From Chrysoperla carnea (Eukaryota > Arthropoda > Insecta > Neuroptera > Chrysopidae), in contig NC_058338.1 of NCBI RefSeq assembly GCF_905475395.1, positions 2,171,001-2,235,000 of the forward strand: a stretch of 64,000 nt of DNA, given 5' to 3'. The position numbers and the translations under genes are program-made. Every line of letters begins with the position of its first letter. Position 1 is the first letter of the stretch. This document shows, one piece after another, positions 10,501 through 21,149 of the stretch. The notes under the pieces are model-generated. The model made no database searches. It was not told where the DNA came from and was given only the letters and a program-made list of their open reading frames with translations.

Positions 10501-13251
10501 ATAAAACAGAAATTTCAAAAACCAGGTCCGAAATCCATTTAAAACAAAAAAAAGAAGAAGTTAGAATTACCTTTTTTTACTAGACAAGCCATAAATATCC
10601 ACATCGTTTGCTCTACGTTTATTGGAGGATGAAGATGTGACTTTTTTCAAACACGGCGTTGTCATTAGTAGATCCGGTGAAGGGGTACATTCATTTTGTT
10701 CCATCATAATTCCGTTACCATTCTCAGAAGCTATTCGACCCGAAACAATTTTCTTTAATCCATTAAACATTCCTGAAACAAAAAATTATTGTAAAATTGT
10801 CCAGGTAAAAGTAGGATGTGGGGTTTCTTTTTATTATTTCGGCTCTCGGATCACTGTAGCTCTGGAATACAGGAACATTCCAGCAAATTGTGGAGCCATC
10901 AGAGGGAATCTTCAGTTCCGTTTGCGAGCTGCAATCTGCTCCTGAATGAGGATATCTAAAAAAAGTCAATCTTAGATGGAGGGAGTATCGATGTCTTATC
11001 GTCTCTGTCACTGTCTAGTTCTTGCCATGAGAAAATGGACTCACTTGAGTCAACCTTTCTTTGAAGACGTCCCCAAAGCTCTCGGTCGTCAAAGCACTCG
11101 AGCTGTCCTTAAACAGCACCAAATGATTCATATGAAGGAGTGGCCGTGGATGAGCCAACCCTTTTTTGGTATCATAATGAACCCTTTCGTCTAAGTGGTC
11201 CCACTACCGGGATACAGGGATATTCCAGGGAATTGTGAAGCCGGTGAGGTTGCAAGAAATGGCACAAGGCTCTAAGTTTTAATCTACGATACAAAACAAA
11301 ATCTAAATTTTCGTAAAATGTGATCACTATCAAATACATACGTGTTAAAGATCCACTTCGACGCTTCTTCTTTTTCTTTTTATCACCATCTCCACCATCG
11401 GTATCCAAAATTTCTTGTGAATTTGATCTCGATATTGGAATTTTCTCAACAATCTCCAATGGTACCACTCCAATATTCGCTGCATGTTCGATTAAAATTT
11501 GTACAACACGTACATGATACGTTAATCGTTGATTCGATTGTGCACTCATTTTCATGTGCGCTTCCAATGGCATTATACTTGGTGTTAGAATTATCGATAA
11601 GTTACTAATATCCATTTTATTGTGTTCGGCATTCGCGGCCACATTATTTAGGAACTCCATTACGTATGCTAGTGTATATAAATTTTCGATCGGTAATAGT
11701 AAACATGTTAAAAGTATCGTGGACACGATTAATTGTTTTTCGACACGTAAACAATGTAAAAATGTATCGTGGAACATGTACGGAATTAATGGTTCCGGTA
11801 ATTCACGAAAGAATAATTTTAATACATTAGCGATATCGATTACATGATGATCTTTATTTAATTTTCCTTTATTATCCAATTGAGACTGTAAACAAATAGA
11901 GTTAATTATTTAAATACCCTACTATGTATTTTGGTGGACTATTTCTAACCGACTTCAAACAAAAACGAAGGAGGTTATCAATTCGACTGTATTTTTTTTT
12001 TTTGTTTGTTACCTCAGAATTTGTGAAGCCGACGCGCTTGCCAGAAATGGCACGATGCTGCCGCACATAAGCATCAATAAATACCCGGGAGTTCTATTTG
12101 CGAACTGCAAGTTACTCCTGAAAGAGGATATCCTGAAGAAGGGCAATCATAGATGGAGGGAAGAACGTACTTGTGGTACTACAAGACAGATATGGTCTGA
12201 GTACAATCGCAGGCGTTCCGAAGTTCTCATATCACTTCCAAGGGCCTCTGTTTGCAAAGTTGTTGCGGCTATCACAGAACACTGACTGGGCGGCAAGCAT
12301 GCTGAACGCTTAGGCCTGGCAGTGTATCACGACTACTGCAGGAGCTGTCACAGTGGTGGCGAGGAGGAGACAATGTCTCGTCTTCTCTGTCACTGCCCAG
12401 CTCTTGTCATGAGGAGATGGACTTACTTGAGCCAGCCTCTCTTTGACGATCTCTCCGACCTAATATCAGTCGACGTCAAAGCCCTCCTGCTGTTCTTAAA
12501 CAGCTCCAAATGGTTCATGGAGTGGCCGGGGATGGGCCAACCCATTTGCGGTATCACAACGGACCCTATGGTCTAAGTGTGTCCCAACCCAGGACATGCA
12601 CTAACTAATTTGTTACTAAAAAAAGAATTATCGAAATCGGTAAGCGTCATATTAAGTTATTCGTCCTCTTGTCGTGCATACTTAATGCAAATTTAAGACT
12701 TTTATGGTTTTCTCATGGATACCGTTGTCAGAATGAGAAGCACCACCTCCTTTTTTTTTGGTTTGAAGTCGATTAAAAATTAATTTTTGGTCGTGATTTT
12801 GTGGATCAAAAACCTTGATATTTAATAATTGATAATTATAAACAAACCATTAAAAAAATGAGATAAATACCTTAATTTCCTTTTGTCGTACATTTGAACC
12901 AGCTTTCCGAAACAATCCTTCCGTTTGTATATTCATTGAAATTAATTTACATGCCTCAAAAACAAAACATGGAATTTTAACATCAAATCCATGATTTGTG
13001 ATATTTTCCGTGGGTAATAAATGTAAAGGAACTTTAAAGATTCTTTTTACCGTTTTATTCACTGATTTATCCTAAAATTGAAACGATTTTATAGTTGATC
13101 CACAGATAAGAAATGATTTTTTTTTATCGTAATAAATTTTTCTTACATGTTTATAAGTATATTTTTTTTGTCGATGTTTAATGCCATTTAAACGTAAATG
13201 TTGAATAACTATATTTTGAATATCGTCTTTATTAAATTCACAAATATACAT
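7559..13251 (-). CDS. ARHGAP11A-like Rho GTPase-activating protein, six exons
   Basis: Exons read by eye: 13251-13147, 13071-12871, 11885-11342, 10772-10571, 9941-9876 and 9014-7559. All junctions are GT-AG and the frames join, giving about 857 residues. The RhoGAP domain covers roughly residues 45-245. EGLFRKAGS holds the arginine finger (Arg90), then FFRELPEPLIP and NKMDISNLSIILTPS follow. VVQILIEHAANIGVVP and EIVEKIP match human ARHGAP11A, a GAP for RhoA in dividing cells, as I recall it. A polylysine patch ends exon 3. FVRIPKQEYEEIKSRVSAIE (about 476-495) looks like a short coiled coil. The tail has a KEN motif near 754 and many S-P/T-P sites, suggesting cell-cycle control. Introns hold LINE and MITE fragments but the exons are intact. 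The residue after TP in the second motif is Ser where Asn is usual. Confidence 0.88.
9200..9700 (+). mobile_element. LINE relic (RNase H region) in a RhoGAP intron
   Basis: Plus-strand translation gives ISIFSDS, then after decayed sequence FGVEGNEALNSLAREVSLQT and RINEWLRQVHRD. IFSDS and GNEALNSLAR match the RNase H domain at the C-terminus of insect LINE ORF2 proteins. Frame changes and stops are present. It runs antisense to the host gene. The borders are approximate. Confidence 0.6.
10036..10309. mobile_element. MITE-like element, CTAGGTGTGCCAGGGTTTATCC family, copy 1
   Basis: CTAGGTGTGCCAGGGTTTATCC at about 10103 faces the related GCCAGGATAAAACCCTGG at about 10284-10301. Between them are AAATATCTCGGTGTGA and ACTTGATCAAAATATC, also found in copy 2 near 19.1 kb. 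The lead-in GGATTTCGAAATTTCGCATA is shared with the far side of copy 2. It lies in a RhoGAP intron. Confidence 0.6.
10836..11285 (+). mobile_element. Fragmented LINE tails in a RhoGAP intron
   Basis: Two broken copies are joined head to tail. The first has YRNIPANCGA (RNase H end) near 10872 and then LCHCLVLAMRKWTHLSQPFF and WPWMSQPFFGIIMNPFV near 11000-11194. The second restarts with PGYRDIPGNCEAGEVARNGT near 11205. All match the better-preserved fragment at 12.0-12.6 kb. Several frame breaks and deletions make them inactive. Confidence 0.7.
11948..12785. mobile_element. MITE-like repeat (AACCGACTTCAAA ends) split by a LINE fragment
   Basis: TAACCGACTTCAAACAAAAA at 11948 opens an element known from other copies here (41.0-41.46 and 44.82-45.47 kb). 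Its sequence stops near 12012, LINE sequence follows, and the same repeat resumes at about 12599 with CTAACTAATTTGTTACTAAA and closes with GGTTTGAAGTCGATTAAAAA near 12785. The LINE therefore inserted into an existing repeat within the RhoGAP intron. Confidence 0.7.
12012..12598 (+). mobile_element. LINE C-terminus: RNase H end and CCHC-type knuckle
   Basis: The plus-strand frame reads CEADALARNGTMLPHISINK, then VCKVVAAITEH, a stop, LGGKHAERLGLAVYHDYCRS, CHSGGEEETMSRLLCHCPAL and finally CGITTDPMV with a stop. ADALAR is the end of an RNase H domain, and CRSC...HCPAL is the C-terminal zinc knuckle common to Jockey/R1-type insect LINEs. The usual TGHW before the HAERLG block now reads TEH followed by a stop. 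It is 5'-truncated at about 12012. Confidence 0.8.
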
Positions 13252-13439
13252 TTTTATTTATAAAAAAAAATAATTAAATATCAATCATTATTAAATTTAA
13301 AAATCATTTATTTATTTCAAATATTTAAAAGTTTTTTTATCTCTTATCACAATTATTAACCGACATAAACAAACTATTTACGATTTGAATAATACCGACT
13401 GCTTATGTTTGTTTATTGATGCCATTTCATATGGTACCA

Positions 13440-13920
13440 TAGAAAGACGTCATCAATAGGGAGCGTTCATGAAATTTAAATTTGGTTCAAATATTTTTCT
13501 TCCGTAACTTTAATGACTGGACATTTCAATTAAATGATTATTTTAGTAATTAATATATTTTTAATTACTTAAAATTAATTAATAAAAGTACAAATTCAGT
13601 GAGGGCATTTAAAAATTTCTAAAACGGAAATTCAAATTTTTATACGAACGTGACATCATAGTACTGACTTGTCAAATTTGTTGACATACTCTATGATATT
13701 GATTACTTACATTTTATATGGTATTTAATTGAGTTATAATATTCTACGGCTTTTTATTAGAAAACTTAATAATAACGAATGTAAATTCTGTGTTAAAATT
13801 ATACATTGAACTGTCACCAATTGACAAATCACGTACTTATACGTCATCAACAGAGACCGCCAAAAAACTGCGTTTAAATATCTCAAAATTATAATGAATT
13901 TTAAATATTTTACCACAATC
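13440..13920. repeat. Dispersed repeat, arm of the 46-49 kb foldback element (copy A)
   Basis: About 480 bases, including GTACAAATTCAGTGAGGGCA and CGTACTTATACGTCATCAAC, recur in reverse at 46.1-46.6 kb and forward at 48.4-48.8 kb. This solitary copy lacks the outer TTTACACCGTTATAA end seen at 46073 and 48835. It lies just upstream of the RhoGAP start, where it could affect the promoter. Confidence 0.7.
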
Positions 13921-14628
13921 GCATCGCTGCTTGCGAGTTTTCGTCACATCACTAAGACGTAGTATAAACTGATGACATCATACTGTGTTACCATCTTAGA
14001 TGGCATCAGTAAACGAACGATCTCTTTATTTGAATGAATATTAGTTCAAGTATTTATTACATAAGCATTTGAGCGCTGCTGTACTAGAAGTTTTCAATAA
14101 AAAAAAAATACAATTTTTATAGGTTAGCAATTAAAATTATAATTCGTATTTACTAAAACAAATATTATTTAAGTTTTCACAAATATTAATTAATTGTTAA
14201 AACTACGTCTATGACCATCAATTTTTAATACATAAAGGTCTCCCAAAATTAGCAGTTGACACAAGATTAGATATAGAATTTTGACAATAAAAAACCCTTG
14301 ACAGTTTAAGGTTTCTACAGTTGTAGAGATACACGATAAAACGAGTTTTCACTGTCAATAATTTAGCAGTTTCAGCTCTTAATGTTCGCACAACCTGTGC
14401 TTACTATCAAAATTTCTTCTTGAGATAATTTTTAGAAGCATATGCCTTAGGTTAGCGACGATAAATACATTTTTTTCTAGGTTTACGATAAGCAGTTAGA
14501 TTGTTTGTTGTTCATTTGTTTATAAAAAGCTTTTGTCATATCTAAGAGAAACTCTATCTAGCGGTTATAAAAGAAAGCATTATAACATTACATAAATTTC
14601 AAAAAGTTTCAATAAATCTTTTTTTAAA
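13921..14628. other. Intergenic DNA between RhoGAP and serpin
   Basis: AT-rich sequence with no open frame, hairpin or known repeat that I can support. The right end should contain the serpin 3' untranslated region. Confidence 0.35.
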
Positions 14629-16860
14629 TTATATATTTGGGTTGACAACACGTCCTATATATAATATCGAATTCGTTGGTTTGTGTTGAATCAAAAAGAA
14701 AAATGGGTGATCAGCGTTAAATGTTTCAGATGATGATAATTTCATTTTGATAATACCTGAAAAAAAAAAACACCAAATATATATTCTGATTCTTCAGTTA
14801 TAAAGAATAGCTTGGAATTCTTTTTACCAGGTGATGCAGTAGATGCTTCTGTTCCTTTTTCACTGACAATAATTGAGTTTTTTTGAATAATTTTACTAAT
14901 TTTAAGAGGTTCTTGATGTGGTTTTGCCATTTCAGTCAAATTTGCGCTGTTATTAAATGCTGTTTTCATACCCAACTAGCCAAAACAAAAATGATTATTT
15001 ATCAGAATGTAGTTTCATCTGGGGTGGTATTCAAGAAGGTTTCTTAAGGTAGTATGGTAGTATGGAAAATAATTTAGATCTTTTTTTTACCATACCATTG
15101 GATTTGACCCAAGCAATTACCTCAGATCTTGGCATACCTTAAATCGTTTGATGCTCATTCCATGTTCTTAATGGTCTAAGGTATTTAGGAATAGGGGAAA
15201 ATGGTGGACTACGATACTACCATATTACCTTAATTTTGAATTGACAGTTCAAAATATCGTTTTTTTATATCAAAAAATTATTACTTTTGACCAAATTGTC
15301 ATGATTAGGGCGAAATTTTGTTGCTGTTACATGAAATTTGGTACAAATAAGAAACGCTGTTAAATATGGTCACTCCAAGAAAAATTCTTACCTCTTGTAA
15401 AATGCATGTTAAATCATGAGACTGTTCAATTTTAAACATTGGTATCGATACTTTTACTAAGTTCTCTTCTAATTTTCCTTTATAATTGATTTTAGACAGA
15501 TCAAAATCTTTCCAATCATTAACGTCTTTTGGAAGAAATAAAACAAATGAAAATTGTTCATCCTTGTATGGTATTTCCAATATTTTTAATTTCGTTTCTG
15601 GATCACAATAATAATTAAAAAAATCTTTTCGAAATAAATGCGGTACTTCAATTATTTCAGTTTCGTTAATTTGAAATTCAATTGAATGTTTAGAAATATT
15701 AAATTCATTTTCCCATAATGCATTAAAATAAATTGTATTGATTATAAGCATAATATCATTTGGACAGATTGAATCGATAACTGATTTTAAACGTTGATTT
15801 GTTTTCTCAGTAATCCAATGATTTATTTTACTCAAAATATTTGGATCCGTAAAATTAACCGTTTCGATTTCGGTATAAAAATATTGACCGGCAGTTTCTT
15901 TGAACACATCCAAAAGTTCATAATCATTTTTGATGTAGATTTTATTGATAATATTCAATGAAATTTCTTTTAAATGATCGAATTGTTTTAAGAAGTTCGT
16001 ATAACATTCAGCAATTTGAGATTTATCTGATGATTTTAATTTTAATAATTTTTCAATCTCAAGTGATGTTTCATCGCTTGATCCTAGATAAATTACAGCC
16101 AGCATTATATTTATTGATATTGGACATATTACAATATTTCCGTCTTTTGAACAAATCGCCTGTAAAATATAAAACGGAAAATAGAAATTTTTAACATTTG
16201 TTCTGTTTGTGAGATATATAGGACTAAAAACAAAGTTTTGTTGAATTTGAACCATTGACATTATAGTAAATAGACTGAGCATCGCTCATCTTTCCGTACA
16301 GTGACAGGTGTGCCAATTCTGAGGTAATTGCTTGGGACATTTATTAAAAAATATACATTAAATATAGGGCCAATTATCAAAAAAACATACATTGAATGTC
16401 AAATTTTCATATCACAAAATGTTTTACATAAAACATCGTGCGATTTCACTAACCTTTTTCGCTTTTTGACTTAAAAAAATACTTATCACGTCTCATTTTA
16501 CATTTTCTCTCAAGAATCTACAATGACAAGTATGAAAACAATACTTTGTTTTGACATTTCCACACCGCCGCCATGATGAATTTGACCCAAGCAATTACCT
16601 CCGTTATTGGTACATTTTAAAACGTTTGACGCTCAGTCCATGTATTTAATGATCTAAGATTAATCATTTAAGAAAGCACCTTTTCTGTCCCATGGTCTAA
16701 TATATATCAGTTTCAACAAATTTCAGGGTAAATCAATTATTACTGTATTACTTTCAGCATAGATCTAAAGAAAAGTGAAAGTAAAAGAAACACTTACATT
16801 ATACAATAAAAAAGTGAAATGATTTTCTTCATCGATCGTTTGCTGTGGACACAAATCCAT
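14629..16860 (-). CDS. Serpin, four exons, no signal peptide
   Basis: Exons: 16860-16798, 16159-15392, 14975-14828 and 14756-14629, all GT-AG with matching phases, giving about 368 residues, normal for a serpin. NIVICPISINIMLAVIYLG is the helix B region, NTIYFNALWENEF the conserved central block, LGMKTAFNNSANLTEM precedes the loop, and VSEKGTEASTAS is the hinge of the reactive centre loop. Its small residues fit an inhibitory serpin. The exon 3/4 junction falls inside the loop, and the last exon ends with NADHPFFFLIQH and SILYIGRVVNP. By alignment the cleavage site falls near Lys-Met-Lys, so trypsin-like targets are plausible, although the loop is about one residue short compared with antitrypsin. 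The N-terminus MDLCPQQTIDEENHF has no signal peptide, so the protein is probably intracellular. Human clade B-like serpins are similar in this respect, but I do not claim orthology. Confidence 0.9.
15095..15195 (+). repeat. Dispersed repeat GATTTGACCCAAGCAATTACC, copy in serpin intron
   Basis: GGATTTGACCCAAGCAATTA, TTTGATGCTCATTCCATG and TTAATGGTCTAAGG match the copies at 16.5 and 18.0 kb. It sits in the intron between serpin exons 2 and 3. Confidence 0.55.
16437..16680 (+). repeat. Dispersed repeat GATTTGACCCAAGCAATTACC, longer copy in serpin intron 1
   Basis: CTTTTTCGCTTTTTGACTTA, then TTTTGACATTTCCACACCGC and TTTGACCCAAGCAATTACCT run in the same order as in the 17.86-18.06 kb copy. No coding sequence or clear terminal repeats. 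Confidence 0.6.
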
Positions 16861-17859
16861 TTTGTAATTTTAATAATTTAAGTTTTAAATAAGATTAAAA
16901 TAAATTGACGAACCAAAATAAATTACACATCGATATTTTTAAAATTTTTTTTTTATATATTTTTTTAAATTAAATATTTATAGTCTATGAATAGTTTTAG
17001 CTTAGGGATCCGTAGGTATCCATTTTGATTGTACATATGTTCATATTAGTAGTACATACTATGCTACGGAACCATTCTATATGTAACTACTGACGTTTAG
17101 AGGGTGTTTCGACCATGAAATACACACATTGAACACAAAATGAATTTTAAAAATATCACAAATAATATTCAGTTTCAGAATAATGTGTTGTGTATCTACT
17201 AAGTGCTAAAAAAGCATGAATTCGCTGCGTTTAATTTTTTTTCTGGCAGTAATTGCAGAATTGTCATTTTTTTAAATGTAATTTTAATTCCTTTTTGAAA
17301 GATGCCCAAAATGTTAATTATGCACTTACTGCCAGGCAAAGTTAGTAAAAAAGTTCGATTTTTTTAATATTTTGAGGATATTTAGTCATACTTCGACCTA
17401 CGGGCGTTTATTTTGGTCGTTAAATAAAAATGTTTCTATTTATACAATAAACATTTCTTTTACACATATTACGAACTAAGATTTCTAATAATTTGTTTAA
17501 TTCACTCACAGATGGCGGGACTATAATTCGCGATGTATCTTAAATAAATATATTATCGAAAATAAATTATTTTCGGACATAGATTTGATATGAAACTTTT
17601 TTTGCTTATTTTGAGCTAAAGAAAACCACTTATTTCACCTAAAATAATGGCGTACATTTGTGAAACACCCTATATTTTCCAGTAGTCACTTAGTCAGTAG
17701 TGTGTGAATAAAGTTTTCCATTTCTCAATGAATTTAATATATAAATTATTTATCGATAGTCTTTACAAGAGTCTACCATAATACTTTTGTATTGATACTA
17801 AGATAAATGATGGATTAATGCTATTACGTATAATCGCCCACTACAAATCACAGCATTTC
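16861..17859. other. Intergenic DNA upstream of the serpin
   Basis: AT-rich, no open frame or splice-bounded exon that I recognise. The serpin promoter must lie at its left end, but no TATA box at a convincing position was found. Confidence 0.35.
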
Positions 17860-18062
17860 AAAAATTACGCATTTTTCGCTTTTTGACTTAAAAAAATATT
17901 TATTACGTATCACTTTATATTTATTCTTACGAATCCACAATGAGAAGTATGACAATAACACTTGTTTTGACATTCCCACACCGTCGCCATGTTGGATTTG
18001 ACCCAAGCAATTACCTCAGTTGTTGACACACTTCATGTACTTAATGGTCTAAGGATAAATAG
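17860..18062 (+). repeat. Dispersed repeat GATTTGACCCAAGCAATTACC, copy between serpin and phosphatase
   Basis: It shares TTTTCGCTTTTTGACTTAAA, the ACACCG(T/C)CGCCATG segment and TTTGACCCAAGCAATTACCT with the 16.4-16.7 kb copy, over about 200 bases in the same orientation. Confidence 0.6.
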
Positions 18063-18320
18063 TCCTGCTTTGATTACAGTGGCATGGCTTCGATACTGAC
18101 ATGCTAACTTTTAGGAAAATTCATAGAAATAATACCATAGAGATGCAAAGTCGCCACCAAACGATTGATCGCAGTAAAGAATGGGCAGATTACGTTTCTT
18201 AAACGTCTACAATTGCAATCACTTTCTACCTCTCTCAATGAAATCAATAATTAACTTATTGCGTTTCCTATCCCTATACATTTCTATGCTATTATCTCTA
18301 CGGGAAAATCGCTTAGCTAT

Positions 18321-18326
18321 TTTATT
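18321..18326 (-). promoter_or_regulatory. Candidate poly(A) signal for the LMW phosphatase gene
   Basis: AATAAA on the minus strand, about 90 bases beyond the stop codon at 18417. Confidence 0.35.
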
Positions 18327-18416
18327 TGAAAATGTTAAAAAAATGAATTAAACACTTAGGGCCGCCTGAAAAACTCAAAATGAAAAAAGTGCTGAAAATT
18401 GTATTTTAAAACAATA

Positions 18417-19444
18417 TTAAATTTCTTTATTTTGATGTCTTTTAAGGAACTCTGTACAAGATCGAACACACTGTTGATAACATTTCTCAAATCCTTTTGA
18501 ATCCGAATCATAGTATGGATCACGGATAATACGATCACCTTCTGGATCAAAATCACCCAATAATAGTAATTTTGCTTTAGCATCTTTCGGTGCTTTTCGT
18601 TTTAAATCAGACATATTTTCTTCATCCATACCAAAAATATAATCAAAATTATAAAAATCTTCTTTCACAAGCTGCAACAAAAATTTCACCTTAAGATTTG
18701 TTTGTGGTGCAGCCGTGGGGTTGGGGGGATAGATTCAACATACCTGTCTGGCAGTATTATTATATGGGATATTATGTGCTTTTAATACATCTTGAGCTCT
18801 CCAATCGGGCGATTTTCCTACATGCCAACCACCGATAGCGGCACTATCAACATGCCATTCTGCTTCGTCACCATTTTGTTTAACTAAATGCGCGAAAACT
18901 CCTTCGGCAATTGGTGATCTACATATATTTCCTAAAACAGATCATTTATAAATTAACGCCATTAGAAGGCAAAATTTTTGGGAAAATAGACTTGATTTGT
19001 ATATTTTTCCTCAAAGAATTTCATAAGCGGAGCTCGTGTACAATATGTACTAGGTGTGTCAGAGTTTATCCTATCAGTGTGGCAGATATTTTGGTCAAGT
19101 TTTGAGCTGTCACACCGAGATATTTCAAAAGTAAAACTCAAAACAAACAAATTAAAAAAAAAAAGAAGTAATTCAACGACAAGGGTCAAATTTTATTGAA
19201 TTTATATGTTAAAAATCCGTGTGACAGATATATTTGTGCTAAGATAAACCCTGGCACACCTAGTACACATTGTACCTATCGTTAAATGGTATTGATTCAT
19301 ATGTGAAATTTCGAAATCCTTGTAAGTACAGTTTTTCTGCCACGGGTTCCCCGTTTGTAACGTGCGTTGTAAAAGCCTTAAAAAATTTGTAAAGAAAGCC
19401 AACTAACCTAAACAAATCAATAAAGCCGAATGTTTTTTACTCAT
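18417..19444 (-). CDS. Low-molecular-weight protein tyrosine phosphatase, three exons
   Basis: Exons: 19444-19408, 18931-18744 and 18671-18417, GT-AG junctions in frame, giving 159 residues, the usual size for this family. It hydrolyses phosphotyrosine in small cytosolic phosphoprotein or peptide substrates. The P-loop CLGNICRS places the nucleophile at Cys11 and the phosphate-binding arginine at Arg17. The first intron cuts the P-loop codon for Gly13. The second exon carries PIAEGVFAHLV, DSAAIGGWHVGKSPDWRAQ and NTARQ. The third has FDYIFGMDEENMSDL and RDPYYDS, where Asp126 is the expected general acid and Tyr128/Tyr129 are the conserved regulatory tyrosines. The best-known relatives are human ACP1 and fly primo. 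All catalytic residues are present. The first exon codes only 12 residues and is easily missed by automatic annotation. Confidence 0.95.
19040..19365. mobile_element. MITE-like element, CTAGGTGTG family, copy 2
   Basis: TGTACTAGGTGTGTCAGAG at about 19046 faces CCTGGCACACCTAGTACAC near 19250-19270. The interior GGTCAAGTTTTGAGCTGTCA is shared with a fragment at 26.86 kb. The distal part (TCGTTAAATGGTATTGATTC, GAAATTTCGAAATCC) is the reverse complement of the lead-in to copy 1 at 10.04 kb. It lies within the first intron of the phosphatase gene. Confidence 0.65.
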
Positions 19445-19839
19445 AGTTGTATTTATTTTTTTCACTCAATTTTAAATAAAACTTTTTAAATCGATAAGAA
19501 AGAAGACGGATATTAACTTTTAACTAATCAAAAATATGTTTTTTAATAAAAATTCGTTAAGTATCTACTTTTAATAATGACAGATGATAACCTTTGTGAT
19601 TAAATATATTGTAAATTTTAGAGGTTATAATCTTCTTTTAAAGGGCATTCAAATTATTTGAATATTTTTAAGGACAATTTTAAACGTTTTGATAAAAAAT
19701 GTTACATATTTTTAGATTTATCCTATTATACTCCTAGAATTCTAAGTCATATCAAAATAAATTTCTAAATTCTGCTGTTATGGAGGTACATGAACTTTTG
19801 AAAAAATTGAAAAGTATGACATCGACTCGAAAAATAATA

Positions 19840-19965
19840 ATAATTTTAACTATATTATATTATCGTTATTTTTTTACTTTTTAGTGCATATTAATTTGTT
19901 TTGGAAAAGTTTTTCTTTTGAAGTCGGTTTTCTTTTTGTTAAAAGTTTTTTTTTATTTTTATTAA
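19840..19965. repeat. Fragment of the AACCGACTTC repeat family
   Basis: AGTGCATATTAATTTGTTTT followed by TTTTGAAGTCGGTTTTCTTT matches the hairpin arms of the larger copies at 41.0 and 45.4 kb. Confidence 0.6.
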
Positions 19966-20509
19966 ATACTATTTTTTTTTTATGTATAGGCAACCGTAAA
20001 CACATAAATGTTATAGCTCTAATCGAAAATTGTAGCGTTTGTTAACATGCGGATTACTAAATAAAAATACTTTTTATGCCATTAGAGCAAGTTTTAGTCC
20101 AAATTTTAATATAAAATGGAGATAGAAGTTTGTATGGAATTAGTTGCAGTGTTTTTATGTACAAAAAGAGAGTTTTTTGAAGGCTAGGAAGAAGGAAAAA
20201 AAAGATGAAATAAATAATAAATAACAAGAGTTGTCTCCTAAAAAACAGTGACATTGTGTTAATCTTAATGATGAATTTCTTTTTAAATATTTTATTTTTA
20301 TTCATTATTCGAATCGTCTACATATTCAACAACAACAAAAAAATAATAATAATAACAAGGTTAGCCATTACAAGTCGAAGGTTGAAGAAAAAAATAGTTT
20401 TTTTTATTTACAATAACCGTTAGTTTTTTTTATACCATGTATAAATGAACTATACCAAGGTATACTAAGTTTAGTCCAGAGTTTATACCTAGAGTTTGAA
20501 AATATTGAT

Positions 20510-20790
20510 GCTACCAACAAATTGCCTAAAATCACCTAAAAAATCCATTTCCGATTGTCTGCCTGTCAACACGATAACTCAAAAATTTAAAGAGATATCA
20601 AGCTGAAATTTTTATAGCTTGCTCAGGGCATAAAAAGTGAAGTCGAGTTCGTAAATGAGTAAAATAGTTCATTTGGGTCTTGGATTCGTACGACCCATCT
20701 TGTAAACCGTTCGAGTAAGAACAACTGTTTAAAACATCTTTTCGTAAACATTTTTATACGTTGCCGGCTGTTTGCTCGTCTGTCTGAAGC
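20510..20790 (-). repeat. Dispersed repeat shared with 30.4-30.6 and 38.1-38.3 kb
   Basis: CAACACGATAACTCAAAAAT, the AGCTGAAATTTTTATAGCTTG segment, CGTAAATGAG and GACCCATCTTGTAAACCGTT occur in reverse at 30.4-30.64 kb and 38.09-38.29 kb. The ends carry CTGTCTG runs. It is non-coding and old. Confidence 0.55.
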
Positions 20791-20911
20791 AGTTGACGTC
20801 CGTTAATCGAACATGCGAATTGAATAATATTATAACTTGGTACACATTAGGCATATCTAGTAATAGATGATCTAAGGTAGAGGTAAAAGAGCACAATCTT
20901 TATCTTTAGAT

Positions 20912-21149
20912 CAGGGCTGCCAGTAGAGCCAACTTTGCTATTTTCGTTGAGTCCATAGAGATAATACATACAGAGATCGCGAGGTTACTGAATACCATAG
21001 ACATAGTAATACTAGACGGTGCGATGCATATACTTTCTGTGTTGAAAAGTCGTGCCAATTTAAGAAAGAGGCAGGCTTCTATTTGCTGAATACAGACGAA
21101 AACCAAATTATTCAATTTTTATATCCAATTATTCTATCTGGCAGCCCTG
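20912..21149. mobile_element. hAT-like MITE with 12-base terminal inverted repeats
   Basis: The element starts CAGGGCTGCCAG and ends CTGGCAGCCCTG, 238 bp overall, with no transposase. The ends resemble the CAGGG-type termini of hAT transposons. TTTAG lies beside both ends, a possible remnant of an 8-base target duplication, but it is not exact. Confidence 0.55.
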
